This document shows positions 56,421 through 64,000 of a stretch of DNA of 64,000 nt, one piece after another. Positions within the stretch are counted from its first letter, which is position 1; every line of letters starts with the position of its first letter. The position numbers were made by a program, and so were the translations under genes. This DNA comes from a bacterium. GTDB taxonomy: Bacteria; Bacteroidota; Ignavibacteria; Ignavibacteriales; Ignavibacteriaceae. Location of the stretch: the NCBI GenBank assembly GCA_016716565.1, contig JADJWC010000001.1, positions 434,001 to 498,000 of the forward strand, in the 5' to 3' direction. Under the pieces are notes generated by a model, which saw nothing but the letters and a program-made list of their open reading frames with translations, was not told the DNA's origin and did no database searches.

Positions 56421-57635
56421 ATGAGCACCCGCAAACCTATCACCGTACTATGTGTTTCATCTTATGAAAAAGGCCACGACTTTATGCGCGAGTGTAAAGA
56501 ACAGGGCTGTCGTGTTCTTTTGCTCACATCAAAAAGTCTGGAAACAGCTCCATGGCCAAAGGAAGTTATCGACGATATTTTTTATATGCCGGATAAAAAT
56601 AAAGAATGGAATATGCGCGATGTTATTTACGGCGTGAGTTTTCTTGCTAGAAAAGAAAAAATTGATCGCATAGTTGCGCTTGATGATTTTGATGTTGAAA
56701 AAGCTGCTGCATTGAGAGAGCATCTTCGCATTCCCGGAATGGGAGATACAACTGCACGATATTTCAGAGATAAGCTTGCAATGAGAATGAGAGCTCAGGA
56801 AATGGAAATTCCTGTTCCCGAATTCATTCACGTTTTGAATCATAATGAAATAAATGAATTTGCAGAGAAAGTTTCCTTTCCTTATATGATAAAGCCGAGA
56901 CTGCTTGCAGGTGCGCACGGATTGAAAAAAGTTCACAACAAAGAAGAAATGTGGAACCGCATAAATCATCTTGGTGATGAACAGTCTTTCTTCTTGATGG
57001 AAAGATTTGTTCCCGGGAACATCTATCATGTTGATTCGATTATTTATGAGCACGAAGTTCGATTTGCAATTGCGAGTCAGTACGGTAAACCTCCGTTTGA
57101 AGTCGCACACGAAGGAAGAGTTTTCACCAGCAGAACAATTGAAAGAGGAAGCAAAAAAGAACAGCAGCTTCTTGATACGAATGAAAAATTAATGAAAGCA
57201 CTTGGTATGCTTCGTGGAGTTTCTCACACGGAATTTATTGAGTCTGATAAAGATGGCAAGTTATATTTTCTTGAAACATCTGCACGAGTCGGCGGAGCGA
57301 ATCTTTCCGAGCTTGTGCTTGCTGCATCGGGAATTAATTTGTGGCGTGAGTGGGCAAAGATAGAAATTTTAAGAGGGGAAGGAGAGTATCAGTACCCAGA
57401 AGTTAAAAATGATTATGCCGGAATTATTACTTCACTTTCAAAACAGGAATGGCCGGATCTCTCTTCTTACAACGATCCGGAAATTGTTTGGCGATTGGAC
57501 AAGGCATACCATGCAGGATTTGTAATTCGATCAAAGCATTACAAGGTTGTTGAAGAGATGCTGGAGAAATACACCGAGAGATTCTATAAAGATTTCTTCA
57601 CTACTGCGCCGATGAAGGAAAGACCGAGCGATTGA
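56421..57635 (+). CDS. ATP-grasp domain protein
   Basis: A 404-aa protein of the carbamoyl-phosphate-synthase-like ATP-grasp fold. After an N-terminal Rossmann part, FPYMIKPRLLAGAHGLKKV binds ATP, and YFLETSARVGGANLSELVL carries the metal ligands. It ligates a carboxylate to an amine or thiol; the substrates are unknown. It is read opposite to the heme genes on both sides, so it splits the cluster. Confidence 0.85.
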   Translation: MSTRKPITVLCVSSYEKGHDFMRECKEQGCRVLLLTSKSLETAPWPKEVIDDIFYMPDKNKEWNMRDVIYGVSFLARKEKIDRIVALDDFDVEKAAALREHLRIPGMGDTTARYFRDKLAMRMRAQEMEIPVPEFIHVLNHNEINEFAEKVSFPYMIKPRLLAGAHGLKKVHNKEEMWNRINHLGDEQSFFLMERFVPGNIYHVDSIIYEHEVRFAIASQYGKPPFEVAHEGRVFTSRTIERGSKKEQQLLDTNEKLMKALGMLRGVSHTEFIESDKDGKLYFLETSARVGGANLSELVLAASGINLWREWAKIEILRGEGEYQYPEVKNDYAGIITSLSKQEWPDLSSYNDPEIVWRLDKAYHAGFVIRSKHYKVVEEMLEKYTERFYKDFFTTAPMKERPSD

Positions 57636-58360
57636 TCAGAAAGAGTAGTTAAAGTTGGTAGGCATTTCGTCCCAGGTTCTTCCTTCGAGTTCTCTTCCAT
57701 TTCTCTTTTTCTGAACGCCGCCCCATTGTTTAAAGAAGAAGGGAACATTTTGCTTCAAACATTTATTTCTAATTGAAATAACCCACTCCTCTTTCATTGG
57801 TCTAGCTTTTGGACCCGACTCTCCACCAACGATGACCCAGTCAATATTTTTTAAGCTGAATCTGTAAACGGGACCAATAAGAGGTTCAATGGATAAAAAT
57901 TTTATTGTTGCGTCTGTTTCACTTAGGTCTTTTATTCTAAATGTATAGTCCTGATTCTCAACACTCACACCCATCCAAATGTTTTTACTCCAGGAAGATA
58001 TTTATCAAGTTCTATTAATCGATCAGATCTTTTTGTTAGGACTTGAAAAATATGCCAATGAGCTTTGTTCATTGTTTCAAATACTTTAAGTATAAAATCG
58101 AGAGGAACATTTTTATGAAACAGATCGCTCATTGAGTTAACGAAAATTACCTGTGGTTTTCTCCATTGGAGTGGAAGGTTTACAACATGATCATGCGTAG
58201 CCAATTTGAATCCATTCTCATAATTTTCCGAACCCATAGCTTTAAGTCTTTTAGCCATTCTCTCAGCATAACAATTTTTACAGCCCGGACTTATCTTGTT
58301 ACATCCAGTAACAGGATTCCAGGTTGATTCTGTCCATTCTATTGAAGATTTTAGTGCCAT
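57636..58360 (-). pseudogene. DUF5131 (three-Cys motif, radical-SAM-like) protein, one-base frameshift
   Basis: The first frame (57965-58360) begins MALKSSIEWTESTWNPVTGC and has the three-Cys motif CNKISPGCKNCYAERMAK. The second (57636-57974) holds IDWVIVGGESGPKARPM and VPFFFKQWGG, the usual C-terminus of this family. Adding one A to the run at 57982-57986 restores PGVKNIWMGVSVEN and a protein of about 240 aa, the family's length. The gene lies 2 bases behind its common partner TcmP. Confidence 0.82.
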
Positions 58361-58362
58361 AT

Positions 58363-59253
58363 TTATTTTTTAAGAATATAGTTCGCGATGTTTAAAGCTG
58401 CCTTTGCTCCTCTTTCATTTGCTGCCGCAAAACATAATAGATACAACGGATTATTACGAGAATTAAATAAAGGTAAAGGATTATCAGCAACACCCGCAAA
58501 AATTGTTTTCAATCTATTAGTAAAATACTTAGAAATTTTATTGAAGTCACCAATTTTTCTAGTCTTCTGTTCAGAGCCAAATAAGGATTCTGATTCCTCT
58601 TCCATATAAAATTCACTCATCCAATCATCAGATCCAAATATTTTATCCAATCTTTCCTTTATTTTAGGATTAATTACACCATCCTTCCGCAAAAGTCGAT
58701 TAACTGCAACACCAAGAGGAAAAAGAATCCAAACGTCGATAGCTTTTGTTGCTGCCAACGCTTTAATAGTATTCCACTCAACTTGCATTCCATATGGGTC
58801 AAGAAAGACAACGGCCCGAAATTTTTTCCAATCTACTCGATTACATACTTTGAGCAAATATTTATTTGCATCTTCATTTTTAATTAATATATCCTTAGTT
58901 AATTCAGGAAATTCAGATTTTAATTCATTTAAACTTTCAATTCTTTCCTTATCTTGCTCAATGAAAATATATCTATTGAATTGCGGTGAATTTTGAAGTG
59001 CAATTTTAGCGGATCCATCATAAAATTCTTGAACTTCGATCTCTTCAAAAAAGGGCAGTAGCAGTAAATCAGCCTCCTCTTCTTTTCCCTTACGATATCC
59101 AGTACCAGCAAAGGCATCGATATAAATTGTTTTATAAAACTTTGCTCTTGGATTAGTTGTGAAAATTTTAGTGTATGCTGAAAGGTATTTTTTCAAATTT
59201 TCTAACTTCTTATCAGTCCAAGAGCCTCCAAATTCGTGAACCTTTTGAGTCAT
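58363..59253 (-). CDS. tcmP: three-Cys-motif partner protein TcmP
   Basis: A 296-aa protein whose start HEFGGSWTDKKLENLKKYLS and following YIDAFAGTGYRKG match the TcmP family. The FAGTG motif and AVVFLDPYGMQVEW resemble a SAM-dependent methyltransferase fold. The family is found almost only beside three-Cys-motif proteins, as here (2 bases from DUF5131). The pair's role is not established; it appears in accessory and defence-rich regions. It separates hemN from hemG. Confidence 0.88.
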   Translation of the reverse strand: MTQKVHEFGGSWTDKKLENLKKYLSAYTKIFTTNPRAKFYKTIYIDAFAGTGYRKGKEEEADLLLLPFFEEIEVQEFYDGSAKIALQNSPQFNRYIFIEQDKERIESLNELKSEFPELTKDILIKNEDANKYLLKVCNRVDWKKFRAVVFLDPYGMQVEWNTIKALAATKAIDVWILFPLGVAVNRLLRKDGVINPKIKERLDKIFGSDDWMSEFYMEEESESLFGSEQKTRKIGDFNKISKYFTNRLKTIFAGVADNPLPLFNSRNNPLYLLCFAAANERGAKAALNIANYILKK

Positions 59254-59303
59254 ATAATATTTTTCCCATTAAATTTTAGTTTTGAGAAAGCCACAAAACT
59301 TTT

Positions 59304-60680
59304 TTAAACCGTCCTCGAATATTTTGCTTTATCTTCTTTTCTTTCAATATATCCGTCAAAGTTCATTGCGATATTTCGGATGAGAAGTCTGCCCATATCT
59401 TTTACTTTAAAGCCATCATTATTCATCACAATTAATTCATCGGCTTCAAATTCTTTTAGATTGTTCAATCCCCATTTAAAGTAATCCTTAAACTTAATCT
59501 TAAACTTATCCTCGATTGATTTGAAGTTCAGCTCGAAGTCGCACATAATTCTCATTATCACTTCGTGACGGATATGGTCGTCTTCGTTCAGCTTGTAGCC
59601 CTTTGTTGTGGGGATGGTTTCGTTGTCCAATGCAGTATAATATTCTTTTTCTGTCTTGAAATTCTGCGCGTAAATATTTTTCAACTGACTGATCGCGGTA
59701 ATTCCAAATGCATAAAGATCAGCTCCTGCGTTTGTGCTGTATCCCTGGAAGTTTCTGTAAAGTTTTTTTTCCTTCATTGCAATAGTCAATTCATCATCCG
59801 GTTTTGCAAAATGATCCATTCCAATAAATTCATATCCAGCACTTGTGAGTTTTTCAATGCTCATCTTCAGGATTTCCAGCTTCTCTTCGGGCTTTGGCAG
59901 ATCTTCTTCGTGAATTAGCGCCATATGTTTTTTCATCCATGGAACGTGTGCATAGTTGAACAGCGCAATCCTGTCGGGAGAAATATCAATTATCTTTTCA
60001 ACTGTATCTTCAAACGATTTTGTTGTTTGGAAGGGGAGTCCGTATATAAGATCAAGATTTATGCTGTGATATTTTAATTCTCTTACCCAGTTAACAACTT
60101 TTCTCGTCAAATCTTCCGGCTGAATTCTGTTAACTGCCTTCTGAACTAGCTCATTAAAATCTTGCACGCCCATACTTATTCTGTTAAATCCATTTTTTCT
60201 TAAAGCTTCAAGATGTTCTTTTGTCAGTTCACGAGGATCAATCTCGCAACTGTTCTCAGAATCTTCATTAAACTCAAAAGATTGATTGATGTATGATGCA
60301 AGCTTTTCAATTTCTTCCGGCTTGAGATGAGTTGGGGTTCCACCACCCCAATGATGCTGTGCAACTTTTCTATCAGGAAGCAAATATGTTCTGAGAAGAT
60401 CAATTTCTTTTTGAACGTACTTTATATATTCATCAATTCTTTCTCTGTTTCGAGTAACAAGCATATTACATCCGCAGAAAAAGCAGAGTGTATCGCAGTA
60501 GGGAATATGAAAGTAGAGTGAAAGGTCGGGAAGATTTTTTCCGTAATTGGTTTTTACTATTTCATCAACAAACTCAGCGTGAGTGAATTGCTCGTTGAAT
60601 TGCGGAGCCGTCGGGTAGCTTGTGTACCGCGGTCCGGGTTTATCGTACTTCTTGAATTTTTTTAAGTCAACTGTAAACAT
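59304..60680 (-). CDS. hemN: oxygen-independent coproporphyrinogen III oxidase
   Basis: A 458-aa radical-SAM enzyme from the ATG at 60680. The N-terminal PGPRYTSYPTAPQF is the mark of true HemN rather than HemW. The 4Fe-4S cluster site is YCDTLCFFCGCNM. It decarboxylates coproporphyrinogen III to protoporphyrinogen IX without oxygen. In the cluster it follows hemE and IVS-like cassette 2. A TTG start at 60701 would lie in the repeat of the cassette. Confidence 0.95.
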   Translation of the reverse strand: MFTVDLKKFKKYDKPGPRYTSYPTAPQFNEQFTHAEFVDEIVKTNYGKNLPDLSLYFHIPYCDTLCFFCGCNMLVTRNRERIDEYIKYVQKEIDLLRTYLLPDRKVAQHHWGGGTPTHLKPEEIEKLASYINQSFEFNEDSENSCEIDPRELTKEHLEALRKNGFNRISMGVQDFNELVQKAVNRIQPEDLTRKVVNWVRELKYHSINLDLIYGLPFQTTKSFEDTVEKIIDISPDRIALFNYAHVPWMKKHMALIHEEDLPKPEEKLEILKMSIEKLTSAGYEFIGMDHFAKPDDELTIAMKEKKLYRNFQGYSTNAGADLYAFGITAISQLKNIYAQNFKTEKEYYTALDNETIPTTKGYKLNEDDHIRHEVIMRIMCDFELNFKSIEDKFKIKFKDYFKWGLNNLKEFEADELIVMNNDGFKVKDMGRLLIRNIAMNFDGYIERKEDKAKYSRTV

Positions 60681-60691
60681 ATCTGTTCCAG

Positions 60692-61130
60692 AAATTAACA
60701 ATTAAAAATTAACAATGAATAATTATGTTTTTAACTTAATGTTTTTAATAATAGATGTAAGCAGTTTAATTAATTCCAAACAATCATTTAAAAGACTTTC
60801 AAATTCTTTCTTGTCAAGAATTTCTGATTTGTAAAATAATTTTAACCAAAATTCTGTTTCGTATGCTTCCTTTAAACTTATTCTTAATTTATTTCTGAAA
60901 TCTGCTTTGCTTGCCGCAGCTTGTGATTCTGAAATATTTGCACCTATTGATGTCCCCGAATCAAGTAATTGATTATATAAAGAGAGTAGGTATTTATCTT
61001 TTTTAACTAAATATTTATAGCATTTAACAATTCGGACAGCAAAGGAAAAACTCTTTTTAACTACTGGATTTTCTACATTTCTCATTGGCCACCCTAATTG
61101 TTAATTATAAATTGTTCATTGTTAATTATG
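60692..61130 (-). mobile_element. IVS-like cassette 2 (inverted repeats around a four-helix-bundle gene)
   Basis: Repeats at 60692-60725 and 61096-61130 are inverted. Two blocks of AATTAACAAT on one side pair with ATTGTTAATT on the other, with a small internal loop. The right-hand repeat contains the last codon and stop of hemE. The repeat sequence differs from cassette 1, but block length, spacing and placement are the same. Confidence 0.6.
60723..61085 (-). CDS. four-helix-bundle protein (23S rRNA intervening-sequence type), copy 2
   Basis: A 120-aa homologue of the protein at 54450-54830. Its core is LLDSGTSIGANISESQAAAS then KADFRNKLRISLKEAYETEF. The two copies share the SGTSIGANI and KL.ISLKEA patterns but differ elsewhere, so they are not recent duplicates. 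It sits between hemE and hemN inside AT-rich inverted repeats. Confidence 0.88.
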   Translation of the reverse strand: MRNVENPVVKKSFSFAVRIVKCYKYLVKKDKYLLSLYNQLLDSGTSIGANISESQAAASKADFRNKLRISLKEAYETEFWLKLFYKSEILDKKEFESLLNDCLELIKLLTSIIKNIKLKT

Positions 61131-62168
61131 GTAATGTCCACTTTCCTCCTTCACATAATTAACTAATACTTTGACGTTCGCAGGATCAATATCCGGCAGA
61201 ATACCATGCCCCAGATTAAAAATGTGTCCGTGTCCTTTATCAAATGATTCGAGAACTTTCCTTGCTTCTCTCTTTATGAAATTAGGATCAGCATAAAGAA
61301 CAGTCGGATCGAGGTTTCCCTGGATAGCAACTTTATCTCCAATTTTTCTTTTTACTTTTTCAAGTTCAAGAGTCCAGTCAACGCTGATAGCATCAGCACC
61401 AACTTCTTTAAGCTCATGCATCAGATAATGAACACCCTTTGGAAAATAAATTATCGGCTCATCTTTTCGTTTTATTTCGGAAATTAATTGATGAACATAT
61501 CTTAATGCAAAAACCTGGTAATCTCTTGGTGAAAGCATTCCCGCCCAAGTATCAAATATCTGAACAAGATTTGCACCGGCTTCAATCTGTGCAGACAAAT
61601 AAGCTGCCGTTGTTTTTGTAATTTTATCCAGAAGAGTATGTGCAAGCTCAGGATTTCCGTATATAAGTTTTTTTACTTTTGAAAATGATTTTGATCCTTG
61701 ACCTTCAACCATGTATGTGAGAATTGTCCACGGTGCACCTGCAAACCCAATTACGGGAACTCTTCCGTTCAATTCTTTTTTAGTGAGAGAGATCGCATCC
61801 AAAACATATTTTAATTCTTTTGATGGATCCGGGGTTTTCAGATTATCAACATCATCTTTTGATTGAATGGCTGCAGAAAAAACAGGACCTTTTCCTTCGT
61901 GAATTTCAAGATGCATTCCCATGGCTTCTGGAATTACAAGTATATCCGAAAAAATAATTGCAGCATCAACTCCAATAATTTCCACAGGTTGAATTGTAAC
62001 TTCTGCTGCAAGCTCCGGGGTTTTACACATTGTTAGAAAGTCATGCTTTGCACGGACTGCCCGATATTCAGGTAAATATCTTCCGGCCTGGCGCATAATC
62101 CAGATCGGTGTTCGTTCTGTAGGTAAACGTTTAGCGGCTCTTATAATTAGATCATTCTGTAATTTCAA
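61122..62168 (-). CDS. hemE: uroporphyrinogen decarboxylase
   Basis: A 348-aa enzyme converting uroporphyrinogen III to coproporphyrinogen III. TPIWIMRQAGRYLPEYR has the substrate-binding arginines, and AAIIFSDIL the catalytic Asp; IGFAGAPWTILTYMVEG is a further signature. The ATG overlaps the TAA of the TetR-HemD gene by 4 bases (62165-62168), so the two are coupled. The last codon and stop are in the repeat of cassette 2. Confidence 0.96.
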   Translation of the reverse strand: MKLQNDLIIRAAKRLPTERTPIWIMRQAGRYLPEYRAVRAKHDFLTMCKTPELAAEVTIQPVEIIGVDAAIIFSDILVIPEAMGMHLEIHEGKGPVFSAAIQSKDDVDNLKTPDPSKELKYVLDAISLTKKELNGRVPVIGFAGAPWTILTYMVEGQGSKSFSKVKKLIYGNPELAHTLLDKITKTTAAYLSAQIEAGANLVQIFDTWAGMLSPRDYQVFALRYVHQLISEIKRKDEPIIYFPKGVHYLMHELKEVGADAISVDWTLELEKVKRKIGDKVAIQGNLDPTVLYADPNFIKREARKVLESFDKGHGHIFNLGHGILPDIDPANVKVLVNYVKEESGHYHN

Positions 62169-63571
62169 ACTTTCTCCTTGTGATTATTGTAGTATTCTAC
62201 AATTTTTTTTGTTAACCCGTTTATTGTGAATTCATCCGGAAGAATTTTCACTTTGACTTTTTTTGATTCGATGGCATCTTTTGTTGTCGGTCCAATTGCA
62301 GCGATATCAAATTTATTGAAGTACTGAAATGGATTTTTCACATCAGCAATCTGTAAAAAATTTTCGAATGTTGACGGACTTGTGAAAATGAACAAGTCAA
62401 CTTGAGTAGAATCTAATTGCTGAAGACTCGTTCTTACATTTTCTCCCGAAGGAATTGCAACATTGTAAACAGGAACTGATTTAATAATTGCACCGAGATC
62501 TTTTAGTCCCATAGGCAATTCTTCTCTTCCAATTGCTGAACGAGGTATGAAAACAACCTTGTTCTTCAAATTATATTTTGATAAAGCCTCAATAACACCT
62601 GCCGCACTAAATTTATCAGGAATGATGTTAACGTTAATATTGTTTTTGTGACAGTATGATGAAGTTTTATTCCCGACAGCAACAACTTTCGTCCTGTTAT
62701 AATTAATTAAAGCTCCGATTTCTTTGCATCTTTTGGAGAACATTTGAACAGCGTGGACAGAAGTAAAAATTATGAAATCAATTTTTTCGGGATGAGCAAC
62801 AACCGAATCAAACTTACTCCAATCAGATGGTGGAACAATATCGAGTGTAGGAACGATAATAACATTTGCACCAAGACTTGTTAGTGCAGTCGCTGATTCT
62901 TTTGACTGCTCAATTGTTCTTGTGATAACAATTGTTTTTCCTTTTAGCGGAAGCTCTTTGATATTGTTGAAACCGGAATAAAGTCCGTGCAAAATAAAAT
63001 CAAAAATTTCCTCTCTTTCTTTAGAAACTTTTTCATCAGGAATGTTTTCATTAATTCCCCGCTGAACGGCACCATAAATACTTCCAAATATGAGGCTGAT
63101 AGCAAATTCTTCATCAACTTTTCTAAAAACACCTTCGGCCTCACCTCTCGAAATGATCTGCATTATCATCTGCTTCATCTGCTTTTCGAGAGAAAGCATA
63201 TCTTCGCAAAATGAATTTTGCTTGTTAAGAGTTTCTCTTTGATAGATCAGAAAAAATTTGCGATGCTTCATCATGAACATATAAAGATGAACTACGAAGG
63301 CACGGAGAGAATCGATACTGTTTTGTTCCGATTCAATTTTTTGTCTGAGAATTGAAAGCAGACTTTCCATCCTCGTATGCATTATCGTAAAGTAAAGCTC
63401 TTCCTTCGAAGTGAAATAATTATAGACAGTTCCTTTTGCAACTGAAATTAATTTTGCAACATCATCCATCATTACTTCGTGATAATGTTTCGTAGAAAAC
63501 AGTTCGGCGGCTGCTTCAAGTATTCTTTCGCGCTTCTTTTCTCTTTTTATTTCACGCTTTTCTTTTAGCAT
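62165..63571 (-). CDS. hemD: TetR-family regulator fused to uroporphyrinogen-III synthase (HemD)
   Basis: A 468-aa two-part protein. Residues 1-200 form a TetR repressor: the helix-turn-helix is MMDDVAKLISVAKGTVYNYF (34-53), followed by an all-helical ligand domain. Residues about 210-468 are HemD, with GKTIVITRTIEQSKESATAL at the start, DFIIFTSVHAVQMF in the middle and TSPSTFENFLQI, IAAIGPTTKDAIE and TINGLTKKIVEYY at the end. It makes uroporphyrinogen III for hemE right downstream. The fused domain may let the enzyme or its product control the heme operon. Confidence 0.92.
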   Translation of the reverse strand: MLKEKREIKREKKRERILEAAAELFSTKHYHEVMMDDVAKLISVAKGTVYNYFTSKEELYFTIMHTRMESLLSILRQKIESEQNSIDSLRAFVVHLYMFMMKHRKFFLIYQRETLNKQNSFCEDMLSLEKQMKQMIMQIISRGEAEGVFRKVDEEFAISLIFGSIYGAVQRGINENIPDEKVSKEREEIFDFILHGLYSGFNNIKELPLKGKTIVITRTIEQSKESATALTSLGANVIIVPTLDIVPPSDWSKFDSVVAHPEKIDFIIFTSVHAVQMFSKRCKEIGALINYNRTKVVAVGNKTSSYCHKNNINVNIIPDKFSAAGVIEALSKYNLKNKVVFIPRSAIGREELPMGLKDLGAIIKSVPVYNVAIPSGENVRTSLQQLDSTQVDLFIFTSPSTFENFLQIADVKNPFQYFNKFDIAAIGPTTKDAIESKKVKVKILPDEFTINGLTKKIVEYYNNHKEKV

Positions 63572-63576
63572 TACAA

Positions 63577-64000
63577 TTAATTGATTCTCCAGTCGTTCAA
63601 AGCCAAAACCTCGCCGTTGTTCGGATCGATTAACATTTCCTGACCGGTTGCCTTATAATTTTCTTCGTTTCCAAGTTCAGTAAGAGTTGATAAAATTCGC
63701 CAGACATATCTGTTCAATTTAAAATCCCACATAAATCCGGCATCCCAATCTTTCACTCCTTCCTTCAATCCCATACTAGCGGCTATTTGCCTTGCAGTTT
63801 GTTCATCGATATTGAAGTCACATTCTTCAGGAAAATTCAGACATCTAGGAATTCCAACTATGTCACGGTTCTTTAAAACATTTCCGATGGAATCAACAGT
63901 AAATTTTATTATGGCATCCACATAGGGTTTCTCCGGCATAAAAAATTTATAAGCCATTTCGTAGTAGGGCGGAGTGTGTTTAGTTCTTGCAAAATCAGGT
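63577..64000 (-). CDS. hypothetical protein (PepSY-like), cut by the window edge
   Basis: The frame is open to the last base of the window; the ATG at 63957 is internal because the codons before it read PDFARTKHTPPYYE without a stop. The visible part has TARQIAASMGLKEGVKDWD and QEMLIDPNNGEVLALNDW, the helix plus strand pattern of PepSY-type domains. It lies 5 bases before the TetR-HemD gene on the same strand and probably belongs to the heme operon transcript. Function unknown. Confidence 0.55.
   Translation of the reverse strand, partial: PDFARTKHTPPYYEMAYKFFMPEKPYVDAIIKFTVDSIGNVLKNRDIVGIPRCLNFPEECDFNIDEQTARQIAASMGLKEGVKDWDAGFMWDFKLNRYVWRILSTLTELGNEENYKATGQEMLIDPNNGEVLALNDWRIN

Noticed and set aside
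56529..57110. 193-aa minus-strand frame rich in Phe, His and Ser
   Set aside because: Antisense to the ATP-grasp gene, whose plus-strand frame has conserved motifs throughout.

Overview
The window is AT-rich bacterial chromosome that fits an Ignavibacteria-like member of the Bacteroidota/Chlorobi group. The signs are an extracellular protein with a C-terminal sorting domain of the NYPNPFNP type (type IX secretion), an Oar-like TonB-dependent receptor, several outer-membrane beta-barrels, lipoproteins, small SD-led genes and a heme cluster. The lineage is inferred from gene content; no rRNA is present.

Region 1 (1-1.8 kb) holds the end of a 2-oxoacid:ferredoxin oxidoreductase operon. Region 2 (1.8-18.04 kb) is an integrated mobile element of about 16.2 kb in the 3' half of an initiator tRNA-Met gene. 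It is bounded by identical 44-bp direct repeats (1829-1872 and 17994-18037), with further shared repeats just inside both ends. In order it carries a tyrosine recombinase, a thioredoxin-like gene, a replication module (DUF5659-like protein, primase-helicase, possible initiator with iteron-like repeats), several small unknown genes, a sigma-like regulator, and a defence operon. The operon encodes a DUF262-HNH nuclease, a BcgI-like restriction-methylation protein interrupted by an in-frame TAG, a specificity subunit and a DarT/DarG toxin-antitoxin pair. I see no capsid or conjugation genes.

Region 3 (18.04-22.1 kb) is a further accessory patch. It has two more tRNA 3'-end remnants, each followed by its own terminator, a GIY-YIG nuclease gene lying between tRNA fragments, a frameshifted P-loop ATPase and a solitary DNA methyltransferase.

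Region 4 (22-53 kb) is mostly ordinary chromosome: an M16 peptidase, DUF2779 nuclease, outer-membrane proteins, TrpF, TonB receptor, an RRM protein, a TPR lipoprotein, a DksA-finger/PP2C fusion, amidase, MOSC, metallophosphoesterase, MFS, aldo/keto reductase and glycosyltransferase 9. A probable 156-bp MITE sits at 26.1 kb.

Region 5 (53-64 kb) is a heme-biosynthesis cluster on the minus strand: a TetR-HemD fusion, hemE, hemN, hemG and hemB. It is interrupted twice by four-helix-bundle (23S rRNA intervening-sequence-type) genes framed by AT-rich inverted repeats, and once by a TcmP/DUF5131 pair.

Four genes (ATPase, DUF2779, phospholipase C-like, DUF5131) are each split by one nucleotide in a homopolymer run. 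This suggests read or assembly errors as much as real decay. The strongest candidates for something new are the 16-kb defence-carrying element with its layered tRNA scars, and the intervening-sequence-like cassettes in the heme operon.
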